Positions 25,868 through 35,463 of a stretch of 64,000 bases of DNA are shown here, piece after piece; position 1 is the stretch's first letter; every line of letters begins with the position of its first letter. This DNA comes from Clostridium beijerinckii (lineage in GTDB: Bacteria; Bacillota; Clostridia; Clostridiales; Clostridiaceae), in the NCBI RefSeq assembly GCF_036699995.1, contig NZ_CP144906.1, positions 2,929,001 to 2,993,000 of the forward strand, given 5' to 3'. Made by a program: the position numbers and the translations under genes. The notes beneath the pieces are model-generated. The model was not told the origin of the DNA. It did not search any database and saw nothing but the letters and a program-made list of their open reading frames with translations.

Positions 25868-27502
25868 TTAGTTATCGCTTAATATATCTTCAATTATATT
25901 TTTTAAGTTTTTACCCTGTTCAAAATCTGGATCTAATTCAATAGACTTCTCTGTATACTCTAAGGCCTTATCAATTTGTTGTAAATTATAATAACAAAGT
26001 GCAATTTCGTAATTTGTTTCTGGGCATTCACCGTAAAACTCTAGTGAAGATTCTAGAAGCTTTAGTGCATCATTATCATAGCCAAGATAACCTAATATAG
26101 AACCAAAATAATATCCTAAGTCGCCTTCTTCACCAATAGGGAAATAGTATTCCCAAACTTTATTGATAGCATCAGCAAGTTCATCTTTAGGGAAGTTTTC
26201 TTCATTTTCTATTCTTTCAATTAAAATATTGTATAACTCAAGCAAAGTTCTTGAATCCCATACTGTAAATCTTAGAAAAGTCAAAAGTTCCTTAGTTGTC
26301 AAGGAGTTACTCAAAGGCATAATTGCTTTTTTCATTATATAGAAATCATCAGGCCCTACACTTTCTATAATTTCATTGTAAGCCATTGAAGTTTCAATAA
26401 AATCATTATCACTATTACTTACCATAAATAGAGACACATTTATGTTTTCGTGTTCATATATACTATGTATTGCTTTTCCACCAAGTTCTTTAAAATATAA
26501 CTCTATAGCATGAAAATTTACCGTCATAGAAATGCATCCATGCTTTGATAAAAATGGATGATAATTTTTATCCATACTTTCTTCATTCTTATAACCTTTA
26601 TCAGCAGATATCAAAATTACATCATCATTAAATAACTTTCTTAATCTTGAAATACATCTTAATCCAATTATAGGCATATAGAATGCTGTATCCTCTAAAG
26701 AATTTTTGTAATGCATCAAAACATCATTTAAATTCTTATCTTCGTAATAACTATTCCCATCAATTTTTTTATCTGTATAATAATAATCTAATCCTGCAAG
26801 AATTGATTTATCATTAGGATCTCCTTTTTCGTCTGGAGAAGTTATTGTTATTACTCCTTCATAAATCTCTCCGTTATTAACATAAAAAGTATCTTGTGGA
26901 AGACTGTCAAAAGTATAATTAGCAAATAGAATTAAAGGATTCTTCATTTTCCCTTTTGATAGTACTTCACCACTATGTCTAAGTTTAATTTCATCATCCC
27001 TAGATATATCAAAAGTTGCACAATCAAGTATTCCAGCTTCGAAATAAGGACTTAAGAAGCTATGATTCTGCCAATATTCAATATTTCTTTCAGCAAAATC
27101 CGTTACTATGTATTTAAACTTTATATCTTTTAACGAAGAATTTTCAATCATATGTAAAAATCTTTTTAGAAACGTATAAGTAAATCGTCCAACTCCTGCT
27201 GCAAGCTCCATAATATATATAACGGTATTTTTATCTACATCTTCTCTTGCAACATAGTCTCGCAAATATCCAAAGACAGTTTTAGCGTATTGATTTGCGA
27301 TATACGGATTAGTTGTTATATATTGTGGTACAATACCTTTAATCCAAGCCTCTGGCCCTTGGTTTGCAAAGAATTCTGTCTGCAATTTCCATAACATTGA
27401 CTGTGATAAAGGCTTTTCAGCTTCAACTATAGCTCCTGAACTCTCGTTAACTTTCGAATTTGAAGCTTTAGTTATATTATATTTTTTATTTTTTTCTGAC
27501 AA
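25868..27502 (-). CDS. MidA-like SAM-dependent methyltransferase with C-terminal TPRs
   Basis: 544 residues. The central region MELAAGVGRFTYTFLKRFL (SAM-binding motif I), KYIVTDFAERNIEYWQNH and LFANYTFDSLPQDTF follows the MidA/NDUFAF7 (PF02636) methyltransferase pattern, which in mitochondria modifies an arginine of complex I. The last 100 residues carry at least two tetratricopeptide repeats (NYEIALCYYNLQQIDKALEY, TEKSIELDPDF). The N-terminal 45 residues are disordered. Substrate unknown; the TPRs suggest a protein target. It is monocistronic with a strong terminator. In this anaerobe no complex I target is implied. Confidence 0.75.
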   Translation of the reverse strand: MSEKNKKYNITKASNSKVNESSGAIVEAEKPLSQSMLWKLQTEFFANQGPEAWIKGIVPQYITTNPYIANQYAKTVFGYLRDYVAREDVDKNTVIYIMELAAGVGRFTYTFLKRFLHMIENSSLKDIKFKYIVTDFAERNIEYWQNHSFLSPYFEAGILDCATFDISRDDEIKLRHSGEVLSKGKMKNPLILFANYTFDSLPQDTFYVNNGEIYEGVITITSPDEKGDPNDKSILAGLDYYYTDKKIDGNSYYEDKNLNDVLMHYKNSLEDTAFYMPIIGLRCISRLRKLFNDDVILISADKGYKNEESMDKNYHPFLSKHGCISMTVNFHAIELYFKELGGKAIHSIYEHENINVSLFMVSNSDNDFIETSMAYNEIIESVGPDDFYIMKKAIMPLSNSLTTKELLTFLRFTVWDSRTLLELYNILIERIENEENFPKDELADAINKVWEYYFPIGEEGDLGYYFGSILGYLGYDNDALKLLESSLEFYGECPETNYEIALCYYNLQQIDKALEYTEKSIELDPDFEQGKNLKNIIEDILSDN

Positions 27503-27590
27503 AACAATTCCTCCCTAAAAGTAAAGTTAAAAATTACTTTTACTAAAATATCATTAACAGAATGATTATACTATTTTAATTAATTTATGT

Positions 27591-27872
27591 ATATAGATAA
27601 ACCAACTATAATCTATACTTATGAGTATAGCTCATCGAAATGAGTAATATACTTTTGTTCCAGTTTCTAGGTAATTTCAATGGGTGATTCTAAGGCTATA
27701 AAGTTGCACCCAAAGTGCTAGCCTCAAAGAACAAGCTTTGAACTAGCACATTTGCAACAACTTATAGCCAAAGAATCACATCCATCAAAATTACCAATGA
27801 AACATTCTACAAAAGTATATTACTCATTTCTAGGCGGAGAATATTTCATAGTTTATAATTGTGTTATCTATA
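27591..27872 (+). repeat. palindromic MITE-like repeat (copy 3)
   Basis: Ends TATAGATAAAC and GTTATCTATA. The core is a roughly 190-nt palindrome whose outer arms are GAAATGAGTAATATACTTTTG and its near complement, with GTGCTAG / CTAGCAC close to the centre. The core differs in sequence from the 33.4 kb copy while ends and flanks match, so the family keeps structure more than core sequence. Confidence 0.65.
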
Positions 27873-28012
27873 AAGCTAGATTTATGCGATAACTTACTGA
27901 AATCATAAACATTTTGTTCTAAAAAGCATGAAAATATGAACTTAATGTTTTAGTAACTTTGTAAATATGTTCATCCAATAAATCAAATTCTTAAATTATT
28001 TATATATATACA
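27868..28012 (+). repeat. core-deleted MITE-like repeat (copy 4), adjacent to copy 3
   Basis: Keeps the left flank (GATTTATGCGATAACTTACTGAAATCATAAACATTTTG) and right flank (AACTTTGTAAATATGTTCATC...AAATTCTTAAATT) but not the central hairpin. It directly follows copy 3 and shares its TATCTATA boundary. Confidence 0.65.
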
Positions 28013-28106
28013 AGTTTTATCCAAGATAATGGACCCCAAAAATCATAATTCTTATTTCTAGTTGGGATATTTAACTGTATGGCACAGATAAAGCGTAAAT
28101 ATCCAA

Positions 28107-28137
28107 ATAAAAAGGCTACGTAAAACGCAGCCTTTTT
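28107..28137. terminator. bidirectional terminator after the MATE gene
   Basis: AAAAAGGCT-CGT / ACG-AGCCTTTTT stem, 73 bases past the MATE stop, with T-runs in both directions. Confidence 0.75.
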
Positions 28138-28209
28138 GTAGTCAATATTTGTCCTAAAATTATTTTAATTTGTTATTCTTTTGCTTACAGAATTTTATCG
28201 GATATTCAT

Positions 28210-29604
28210 TTACTTGCCCTCAGCACACTTTTTGTACTCTATAGTTTTTTCAACTGGTTTAACTATGGATTTATCTTGCCACTTACCTTGCCTGTAACGT
28301 ATTACGCTTGCTATAGCTGTAATAGTCCAAGTTAGTCCACTTGTTACCCACACACTCCAAACTCCTAGGAAAGGAATCATAGCTAGTCCACTCGAAAATC
28401 CAACTCTTCCAGCCACTTCAACAAAACCGTTAACCATAGCATAAAATGCATCTCCTGTACCATTTAGTACACCTCTTGTAACGTAAATCATTCCAAGAGG
28501 AAAGTATGCACAACTTGTAATCCTTATTGCTTTATCTCCAAGATTTATTACTGATTCATCTTTAACAAACACTTCCATTACAGCCTGTCCGCCAAATTGG
28601 GCTGCAAGAAATGCTAAAAGGCTAAATCCAGCTACTATTAAAATGCTCTTGTGATATCCTTTTTTTACCCTATCCAGTTTATTAGCTCCCATATTTTGAC
28701 CTGCAAATGTAGACATAGCTGCCCCTAATGAATTGAATGGCTGCTGTATTAGCTGTTCTACTCTGCTAGTAGCTGTAAATGCTGCAACAGCTGTCTCTCC
28801 AAATCCATTTACTACACTCTGAAGCGCTACCAATGAAACAGCAATCAGTGAGTTTTGAGCTGCTACAGGTACTCCGATCCTTATGCATTTAGTTATGATT
28901 GATTCACTTATTTTCCAGTGTTCTTTTTTCAATTTAAAATATGGATTCTTGATCAAGGCAAATACTAAGCAGCCAATTGCTGCACATGCCTGAGAAATAA
29001 CAGTTGCATAGGCAGTACCTGATACACCAAGTCCAAATTTTAGTACAAAAATTAAATCTAAGACAACATTAATTGCACAAGAAATAATTAAAAATACTAA
29101 AGGTGTACTCGAGTCACCTAATGCTCTAAGTATGGCTGCTATAGCATTATATGCTGCTACAGCTATCATTCCTCCTGATGCTATTCTCAAAAAAGCTACA
29201 GAATCATTTAAGATTTCAGGTGGTGTATTCAAAAGCTGTAAAACTTGACGTGCAAAAATAACTCCAAATATACTCATAACAACACCAGATGAGCCAATCA
29301 CATAAGTTGAATTGGCAATGGCTCTCTTTACTTGTTCTTCCTTCTTAGCTCCAAAATATTGAGAAATGATTATACCTATACCAACAGACAATCCCAAGCA
29401 TACAGAGAAAAAAAGAAAACTTAGAGATCCACAAGCACCTACTGCTGCTAAAGCATTAGCACCAACAAACTTTCCTACGACTATTGAATCAATTAAGTTA
29501 TAAAACTGCTGAAATACATTGCCTATAAGCATTGGCCAAGTGAATTTTATAATATGGGAAACTTCATTACCTTCAGTCATATCATGTACATATTTTATAG
29601 ACAT
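28210..29604 (-). CDS. MATE-family multidrug/Na+ efflux transporter
   Basis: 464 residues with twelve hydrophobic helices in two similar halves. MATE landmarks include FTWPMLIGNVFQQFYNLIDS at the start, GANALAAVGACGSLSFLF, ILRALGDSSTPLVFLI, AAQNSLIAVSLVALQ, NGFGETAVAAFTATSRVEQL and FAGQNMGANKLDRVKKGY. It exports drugs or metabolites in exchange for Na+ or H+. The divergent AraC-type gene on the plus strand, 255 bp away, is the likely regulator. Start ATG with ribosome site GAAGGAGAG. A competing upstream frame that overlaps this start has no support. Confidence 0.93.
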   Translation of the reverse strand: MSIKYVHDMTEGNEVSHIIKFTWPMLIGNVFQQFYNLIDSIVVGKFVGANALAAVGACGSLSFLFFSVCLGLSVGIGIIISQYFGAKKEEQVKRAIANSTYVIGSSGVVMSIFGVIFARQVLQLLNTPPEILNDSVAFLRIASGGMIAVAAYNAIAAILRALGDSSTPLVFLIISCAINVVLDLIFVLKFGLGVSGTAYATVISQACAAIGCLVFALIKNPYFKLKKEHWKISESIITKCIRIGVPVAAQNSLIAVSLVALQSVVNGFGETAVAAFTATSRVEQLIQQPFNSLGAAMSTFAGQNMGANKLDRVKKGYHKSILIVAGFSLLAFLAAQFGGQAVMEVFVKDESVINLGDKAIRITSCAYFPLGMIYVTRGVLNGTGDAFYAMVNGFVEVAGRVGFSSGLAMIPFLGVWSVWVTSGLTWTITAIASVIRYRQGKWQDKSIVKPVEKTIEYKKCAEGK

Positions 29605-29859
29605 AATTTAAAACTCTCCTTCTTTTGTTTACTTCAATATTACATGGATTTAATAAATTAAGCTGGCAATATATTAACCCAATATAGACATATATTGCAG
29701 TGCATGTTATATTTTTTATGTTAAATTTAATTTGAGTGTATATTATTTTACAATCGCTCTTCTTAGAATTTTGTAAGGGTTGTGTTTCTATCAATATCTT
29801 GTAATACCATTGAATTATCCACATACTAATTATATATATTAAATATTTGGAGGTCTTAT

Positions 29860-30651
29860 ATGTATCCTTTTTTTGAAGCGAATAAATCTGGTGATCAAAA
29901 CTTTTTTAGTTCAAAAATTTTAGAAAATTTCAGTTTTCCTCCACACTTACATCCATATGTAGAAATAGCTTATGTTATTGAAGGCTCTATAGAAGTTACA
30001 ATAAACGATACTCAACGCTGCCTTAAGGCTGGTGAGGTTTCTATATGTTTCCCCAATGATATACATACTTTTAATAGTGATGGATTTTCAAATATTATTC
30101 TATTTATTTTCTCACCAGATCTTACACGCAGCTTCTTTGGTATACGAATGGACAAAACACTGGAGAATCCATTTATGTCAAAAAATATTGTAGATGATGG
30201 GATAAGTCCTCTTTTATATATGCTTCATGACGAATATAAAAGCGTTAATAACAAATACGTTATTAAAGGGCTTTTATACACCATACTTGGAAAACTTGAT
30301 TCGCATTTTACATTTAAAAAAAGTAGCACCTTTTATAATAGTACAATGCAAAATCTACTTAAATACATTGAGATTCATTACCATGAGAAAATTTCACTTG
30401 ATAGTATAGCGAAAGATTTAGGTTTCAGCAAATTTTACCTCTCAAGAATTTTTTCAAATAAGATTGGCTACCAATTTAATGATTACATAAATAGATTACG
30501 AATAAATAAAGCTCAAAAACTCCTTAGCGAAACAGACCTTCCAGTTACAGTTATAGCTTTAGAATGTGGCTTTGAAAGTCAGAGAAATTTTAATAGAATT
30601 TTCAAAGAACTAACTGCTCTTACTCCTACAAAATTTAGAACAGGTATATGA
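29860..30651 (+). CDS. AraC-family regulator with cupin sensor
   Basis: 263 residues: N-terminal cupin sensor domain (FPPHLHPYVEIAYVIEGSIE, AGEVSICFPNDIHTF), a helical linker and two HTH motifs at the C-terminus (SLDSIAKDLGFSKFYLSRIFSNKIG near residue 180 and LPVTVIALECGFESQRNFNRIF near residue 226). The HPH and PNDIH residues fit a small-molecule-binding cupin. It is divergent from the MATE gene and probably controls it in response to the pump's substrate. GGAGG stands six bases before the ATG. No downstream plus-strand gene shares its transcript. Confidence 0.92.
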   Translation: MYPFFEANKSGDQNFFSSKILENFSFPPHLHPYVEIAYVIEGSIEVTINDTQRCLKAGEVSICFPNDIHTFNSDGFSNIILFIFSPDLTRSFFGIRMDKTLENPFMSKNIVDDGISPLLYMLHDEYKSVNNKYVIKGLLYTILGKLDSHFTFKKSSTFYNSTMQNLLKYIEIHYHEKISLDSIAKDLGFSKFYLSRIFSNKIGYQFNDYINRLRINKAQKLLSETDLPVTVIALECGFESQRNFNRIFKELTALTPTKFRTGI

Positions 30652-30653
30652 TG

Positions 30654-30992
30654 CTATTTTTCAACAACTCCATTTGATGAGTTAAACTTTAAAAAGCGTG
30701 TGCCTTGAAAAGTTAATGTTCCCCATTCATGTTCTGGAACGTTTTTGAAGACACGTCTTCCAACTGTAAATTTCATTTCACTCCCAGTGTCTAACTCAAA
30801 TTCTAAAATTAACTTTTCGGTAGTTGTCATAACTCCATTGCTGTCTGTATTTGTGCACGTTTCTCTTTTTTTCTTAATTAATTTCGCCTTAGTGGATATA
30901 ATTGGTGAGTTTTCATTTTTAATATATTTACTGATGTTTATAAAAATTATAAAAGCCACAAAAACAAAAAATATTAGCTGAAATCCAATCAT
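30654..30992 (-). CDS. DUF2500 single-span membrane protein
   Basis: 112 residues with one N-terminal membrane helix (FQLIFFVFVAFIIFINI) and a beta-rich outer domain. The motif EFELDTGSEMKFTVGRRVF...EHEWGTLTFQGTRFLKF matches DUF2500 proteins of Gram-positive and enteric bacteria, whose function is unknown. It ends two bases from the stop of the AraC gene (convergent), leaving no room for a conventional terminator between them. No ligand or catalytic residues are evident. Confidence 0.82.
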   Translation of the reverse strand: MIGFQLIFFVFVAFIIFINISKYIKNENSPIISTKAKLIKKKRETCTNTDSNGVMTTTEKLILEFELDTGSEMKFTVGRRVFKNVPEHEWGTLTFQGTRFLKFNSSNGVVEK

Positions 30993-31244
30993 GATTAATC
31001 CACTTCCTATCTTTCTAAAATGCTATTACTTTAGCTTAAATTACACATTTTATTTATTTTAACTTGATTTTGATAACTTATTTATTTAATACTTATCGGT
31101 TTTATACCCATTATATCATAAAATTAGATATATTAGCCCATTAAGCATTATTTATGCTAAAATGAAGTCAATATCTAGGAAATTTTCGCAATAAACTTCA
31201 ATGAATTAAAGTTCTATTTATAATACATATTTTCTTAAAAATTA

Positions 31245-31279
31245 AAGCTAAGATTTTTAAATGCAAAAAATCTTAGCTT
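31245..31279 (-). terminator. terminator after rsuA
   Basis: AAGCTAAGATTTTT / AAAAAATCTTAGCTT, followed by TTAATTTTTAAG on the minus strand, 18 bases past the pseudouridine synthase stop. Confidence 0.75.
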
Positions 31280-31296
31280 ATTAATTATCAGCTCCT

Positions 31297-32082
31297 TTAT
31301 AAATTTCCTAACACCTTTTGAATTTCTACCTTTGTCAAAGACCTATACTGCCCTTTCTCTAGTGATTTGTCTAAAGCTAGTCCACCAATTGAAATCCTCT
31401 TTAAATATACAACGTAGCAGCCTACAGATTTTAACATACGCTTTACTTGATGCTTGCGTCCTTCTGAAATAGTAAGATATCCTGAAATGACTGGCTGTGT
31501 ACAATGATTTGAGTTTATATTGTTCACATTATCGGTAGCCATTTCATGTTTAAGATCTTCATATATGCCAAACTTATCTACTTGTATCTTTGCAGGCTTA
31601 GTTAATATTTTACCTTGTCCAATAAAAGTTCCCTGTTCTAATTGTTTCTTATCTTCTTCGCTCAAAGAACCTAATGCCCAAAAGAAATAAGTTTTTTCAA
31701 CATGCTTTTCTGGATACATTACCTTATGTTCAAATTCTCCATCATTTGTAAATAACAATAATCCTTCTGTATCCTTGTCTAACCTTCCAACATGAAATAT
31801 TCCTTTCGTACCAGCTTCGCCCAAAAAATCAAATACTGTCTTATGAATCTCATCAGTTTTTGCAGTAATACAACCTGCTGGTTTGTTAAACATGTAATAT
31901 AATTTTCCAGCATAGTTGATTATCTCATTAAGATACTCAATGACATCACAGTTTTCATCAATTTCCATTGCAGGCTCTGTTACCATCTCTTTATTTACCT
32001 TTACCATGCCTTCTTTAATATAAATTCTGACATTTTTTCTGCTTCCAACAGCCGCCTCTGCTAGAAATTTATCTAATCGCAT
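31297..32082 (-). CDS. pseudouridine synthase, RsuA/RluB/E/F family
   Basis: 261 residues: N-terminal S4 RNA-binding domain (MRLDKFLAEAAVGSRKNVRIY, KVNKEMVTEPAMEID), then the catalytic domain with MFNKPAGCITAKTDE, the active-site Asp motif GRLDKDTEGLLLFTNDGE (about residues 97-114), and EGRKHQVKRMLKSVG. It isomerises a specific uridine in rRNA; RsuA modifies U516 of 16S RNA, while RluB/E/F act on 23S. Sequence favours the RsuA-like branch but the target base cannot be assigned. The start is MRLDKF with ribosome site AGGAAGAG. Confidence 0.88.
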   Translation of the reverse strand: MRLDKFLAEAAVGSRKNVRIYIKEGMVKVNKEMVTEPAMEIDENCDVIEYLNEIINYAGKLYYMFNKPAGCITAKTDEIHKTVFDFLGEAGTKGIFHVGRLDKDTEGLLLFTNDGEFEHKVMYPEKHVEKTYFFWALGSLSEEDKKQLEQGTFIGQGKILTKPAKIQVDKFGIYEDLKHEMATDNVNNINSNHCTQPVISGYLTISEGRKHQVKRMLKSVGCYVVYLKRISIGGLALDKSLEKGQYRSLTKVEIQKVLGNL

Positions 32083-32320
32083 ATATCGTCACATCTCTTC
32101 CTTTGTAAAAACTCTAAAAAATTTAATTAACTTATCACTTGAAACTTGTCCCTAATTTCAACTTGTTATTTAATAAAGCTAAATTAATAATTGTATTCTG
32201 CAAATATAATTATTAATTTGGATATCCATAGTTTAAAGTAAATCTCAATATAATAAACTTTTTAAAACATATACATATTCTATTTCAATTTGATCCATAT
32301 AGATTATAACATCTTTTTCA

Positions 32321-33406
32321 TTAATTATTTACTAATTTAAATTTTTGCCATGGAGCTATTGTATCAATCAAAAACAGTTCTTCTTCTGCGATTCTTGCTA
32401 CTACATTTGATTTGCCGGAGTTTTTCATAGTTTTTTTAGCTATCTGCATTTCTCCTGCATAATGTCCATATAATGAACTTTCTATAATAATATCTCCTCT
32501 TCTTATATCTGGAGTATTAAATACTTCAAAATTTTGGTCTTTATATTTAACTCTACTTTGAGTTGATCTTATTAAATAATCTGATACATCTCCTCTGTTA
32601 AAATGAAATTCCTCAAGAACTATTTTCTTCTCTAATTCAGGTACATTTTTATTTATCTCACAATTTAATGTCAAAACATAAGGATCTATTTTACTTAATG
32701 CCTTTAATTCTTCTTCACTAGCAAAGGCATTTGCAATAATTACATCATCTATTAAGTCAGATGCCCATAAATGCTTTGCTTGAACTGTTATTGGAAGATC
32801 TCTATGAATCTCAAGAGTGCATAATCCCTCGTTTACAGGCCATGGACCATGATCTGCACTGTGAGATGAAATAAATGCTGCTGTTCTGATTCCTAACGCT
32901 TTGAACTGCTTGCTGGTTTTTATAAAATGTTCGTAGCTTAATCCTGTATATCTGTGTGGATAAAAATTATGACATCCTAATATGTTATCTGCATTTGGCA
33001 TATAAGAAAATATATTATCTATATATTTTGTCCCATTGCTCATGTTTAATTCTATTTTTAATTTCTTACTTGTAAAGGACATAATAGATTCTTCTAAACC
33101 ACTAAATCCAAGATCAAGTCTTATACCATAGAGTCCTAGCTCATTGAAAAAATCTAAATTATTATAATCAATTCCAAGTTCATCGAATACTTTAGGGCTT
33201 ATATCTGCTAATACTTCCATATCATTTTCATTTGCACATTGTATTATTTTCTTGAAATTATTTATTATTACTTCTTTACTTCCATCAAATGATAAAAGGC
33301 ATGTAAAAATTCTTTTAAAATTATATTTATATGCTAATTTTATATAATCTTCTATTTCTCTTGCACTACTGTGCATAGGATAAACTGATATTCCTAGCCT
33401 TCTCAT
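32321..33406 (-). CDS. MupG-like 6-phospho-muramidase (DUF871 TIM barrel)
   Basis: 361 residues of the DUF871 family: N-terminal TIM-barrel start RRLGISVYPMHSSAREIEDY, IFTCLLSFDGSKE, NILGCHNFYPHRYTGL, and a C-terminal small domain with DIRRGDIIIESSLYGHYAGE. The founding member, MupG of Staphylococcus, splits 6-phospho-MurNAc-GlcNAc taken up by a PTS during wall recycling. The neighbouring wall amidase and PTS operon fit a wall-fragment recycling context. Ribosome site AAGGGAG. Repeat copies 5 and 6 lie immediately upstream, so its promoter must be within or beyond them. Confidence 0.85.
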   Translation of the reverse strand: MRRLGISVYPMHSSAREIEDYIKLAYKYNFKRIFTCLLSFDGSKEVIINNFKKIIQCANENDMEVLADISPKVFDELGIDYNNLDFFNELGLYGIRLDLGFSGLEESIMSFTSKKLKIELNMSNGTKYIDNIFSYMPNADNILGCHNFYPHRYTGLSYEHFIKTSKQFKALGIRTAAFISSHSADHGPWPVNEGLCTLEIHRDLPITVQAKHLWASDLIDDVIIANAFASEEELKALSKIDPYVLTLNCEINKNVPELEKKIVLEEFHFNRGDVSDYLIRSTQSRVKYKDQNFEVFNTPDIRRGDIIIESSLYGHYAGEMQIAKKTMKNSGKSNVVARIAEEELFLIDTIAPWQKFKLVNN

Positions 33407-33436
33407 TAAAAAATCTCCCTTATTATAATTTTTATT

Positions 33437-33750
33437 ATATAGATATCCAAATTTGAAACTAAACCTATGTGATAACTTACCGAAATCATAAATATTTTGT
33501 TCCGAAAAGCTATGAAAATATCGCTGAAGTTTCTAAGCGGCAGGTTGTATCCAATTTAGCATGCTCCAACTTTCAGTTTGACAAGCTAAATTGGAACAAC
33601 CTACAGCTAAGAACCTTTAACAGCTCATTTTCAAATGTTTTCTTCACAAATATATTTATGATTTCTAGTGAAGATATGAACTCAAAGTTTTAGAAAATTT
33701 GTAAATATGTTCATCTAATAAGTCTAATTCTTGAATTGTTTATCTATATA
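33437..33750 (+). repeat. palindromic MITE-like repeat (copy 5), nearly identical to copy 7
   Basis: Starts ATATAGATATCC and ends TATCTATATA. The core from CGAAATCATAAATAT (33480) to ATATTTATGATTTC (33664) is one imperfect palindrome of about 185 nt; CAGGTTGT..CCAATTTAGC pairs with GCTAAATTGG..ACAACCTACAG. About 230 bases match the 41.3 kb copy with only a handful of differences, so one of them moved recently. A 74-codon frame inside it is not a gene. Confidence 0.8.
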
Positions 33751-33968
33751 TATCCAACTTTAAAACTAGATTTGTGTTATCACTCACCAAAATTATAAGT
33801 ATATTAATTACGAAAAACTATGAAAATATCCATGAAAGTTCTAAGCAGCGGGGTATATCCACTTTAACCTGCCCAAACTTTTAGTCTGACAAGCTAAACT
33901 GCATCATCATGCTCCTTATTTCGGAGATCTATAGAATAGATTCATGTATCAACTTGGTCTATCTATAT
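33745..33968 (+). repeat. diverged MITE-like repeat (copy 6), abutting copy 5
   Basis: Starts at the same TATATA as the end of copy 5 and ends TATCTATAT. It retains ACTATGAAAATATC, GTTCTAAGCAGCGG, TAGTCTGACAAGCTAAA and a left flank (TTATCACTCACCAAAATTATAA) of the family but is much diverged and lacks most of the right palindrome arm. Confidence 0.55.
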
Positions 33969-34032
33969 TTTCTTATAGCTTTTCACTAACAAGTATTTTA
34001 AATATAGTGTTCCTCTATTTAATTGATATGAT

Positions 34033-35439
34033 TTATTTATCATAAAACATACCGTTAAAAAATATTTTATCGTCTAAAATTGTTATATTAGTTCCATATT
34101 CGTTTGTGATCTTTTCAGATCTTCCTCCTCCAACTGGAATTTTATAAAGATTTTCATTATCTGAATAATTCACATAATAGACATAATCTTTGCTCGCATT
34201 CATAAAAGTAGCTTTGTCATTAGATAACTTAGCTTTTCCTGTTCCATCTCCATTTACTTTATATAACTTATCACTATCTGATTTGTTGCTATAAAAAACG
34301 GTATCTCCACAAACAGTCATAAATAAAGTTTCATCATCACATACTTTTGTATTCTCACTTCCATTTAATCTCATTCTGTAGATTTTATATCCATCAGATA
34401 TATTAGTGTAATATATCCATCCATTGCTTACAGTCATATCCTCTGTAGCAGAGGAATTAAGTCTAATTCTACAACTGCCATCTAAAGATATTTTGTATAT
34501 ATTATTTAGATCAATTGAATGTGAATTAGTTCTTTTAACATAATATATCCAATTTCCTTCTACAAACATATTTCCTACTGCTTCATTTGCTATGCATGTG
34601 TCCTCTGTTCCATCTGTTTTAACTTTATTTATACTGTGATGAAAGGCATCCTTCCAATTACTGTAGTAAATCCAGTCGTCTACAAGATTAAGATTCCACA
34701 CTCTATTTGGAATTAATTGTGTATTGTAACTTAAATCACATATATCCTTTCTAGGCGGATCATTTTTCCTTATTTTGTACAAATAATCAGGAGCTGCTCC
34801 ATAGACATCTCCTACCCTATTTATATAATATATATAATCATTATCTTCTACAGCCATTCCATCATTTACAATATTGCCTGATGAATTAGAAATTTTTGAA
34901 TCGTCATTTTTAGGTGCATCTGAGTTATTGTAGCAAGTAAAATTAAAATTATATATTTTATCATAAGCTCCATATGAATTTTGATCTGTTCCATTAGATG
35001 AAGACTTTTTTACAAAAATCATAACTTTATATTTACCTTCAGTTAATGCATTATTATCTTCTAATGTAAATTCATTATATGCGGGTATTGGATTTGAATA
35101 TCCATCAGTTAATTCTGTGTAATCTTCATTTTCACTCTTAGCTATAAACACTCTATACTGAACCGGATCATAATTGCCGTAGTCAGAATAATCTCCATCA
35201 TACTTGGAACTCATATTTATCTTGATAGTGTCACCACTTAGCACTGGATAATGATCAACTCCTGCATATTCGACATATGGATTTTGCTTTTCAATTGATA
35301 AACCTGAAACAGTACCAAAATCTGTATGTGAAAAATCAGTTTCAGTTGTATCAGCTTTTGCACTTGTACTACATGTCATAAAAATCAATGATGTAATAGT
35401 AATGACTGAGAATAGTCTATTAATAACTTTTTTTGACAT
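34033..35439 (-). CDS. secreted DUF5050 beta-propeller-like protein
   Basis: 468 residues with a signal peptide (MSKKVINRLFSVITITSLIF, cleavage near ASAKADT). Residues about 35-155 form an Ig-like region. The rest is a chain of about six repeats of the form IYYINRVGD, IYYSNWKD, IYYVKRTN, IYYTNISD, VFYSNKSD, VYYVNYSD, each followed by a LYKI..DG turn: the DUF5050/LDL-receptor-like propeller repeat. It is probably surface-associated or exported and may bind carbohydrate or protein. It starts 24 bp after the wall amidase gene, so they share a transcript; a role at the cell wall is inferred from that. Confidence 0.8.
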   Translation of the reverse strand: MSKKVINRLFSVITITSLIFMTCSTSAKADTTETDFSHTDFGTVSGLSIEKQNPYVEYAGVDHYPVLSGDTIKINMSSKYDGDYSDYGNYDPVQYRVFIAKSENEDYTELTDGYSNPIPAYNEFTLEDNNALTEGKYKVMIFVKKSSSNGTDQNSYGAYDKIYNFNFTCYNNSDAPKNDDSKISNSSGNIVNDGMAVEDNDYIYYINRVGDVYGAAPDYLYKIRKNDPPRKDICDLSYNTQLIPNRVWNLNLVDDWIYYSNWKDAFHHSINKVKTDGTEDTCIANEAVGNMFVEGNWIYYVKRTNSHSIDLNNIYKISLDGSCRIRLNSSATEDMTVSNGWIYYTNISDGYKIYRMRLNGSENTKVCDDETLFMTVCGDTVFYSNKSDSDKLYKVNGDGTGKAKLSNDKATFMNASKDYVYYVNYSDNENLYKIPVGGGRSEKITNEYGTNITILDDKIFFNGMFYDK

Positions 35440-35463
35440 CTATACATCCACCCCTGATTCTTT

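Noticed and set aside
29582..29824. 80-codon minus-strand frame over the MATE start
   Set aside because: It overlaps the MATE N-terminus and the promoter region of the divergent AraC gene; composition is A/T noise.
33469..33693. 74-codon frame, and a similar 80-codon frame at 41361-41603
   Set aside because: Both lie wholly inside the palindromic repeat copies 5 and 7, have no ribosome site and simply mirror the repeat sequence.
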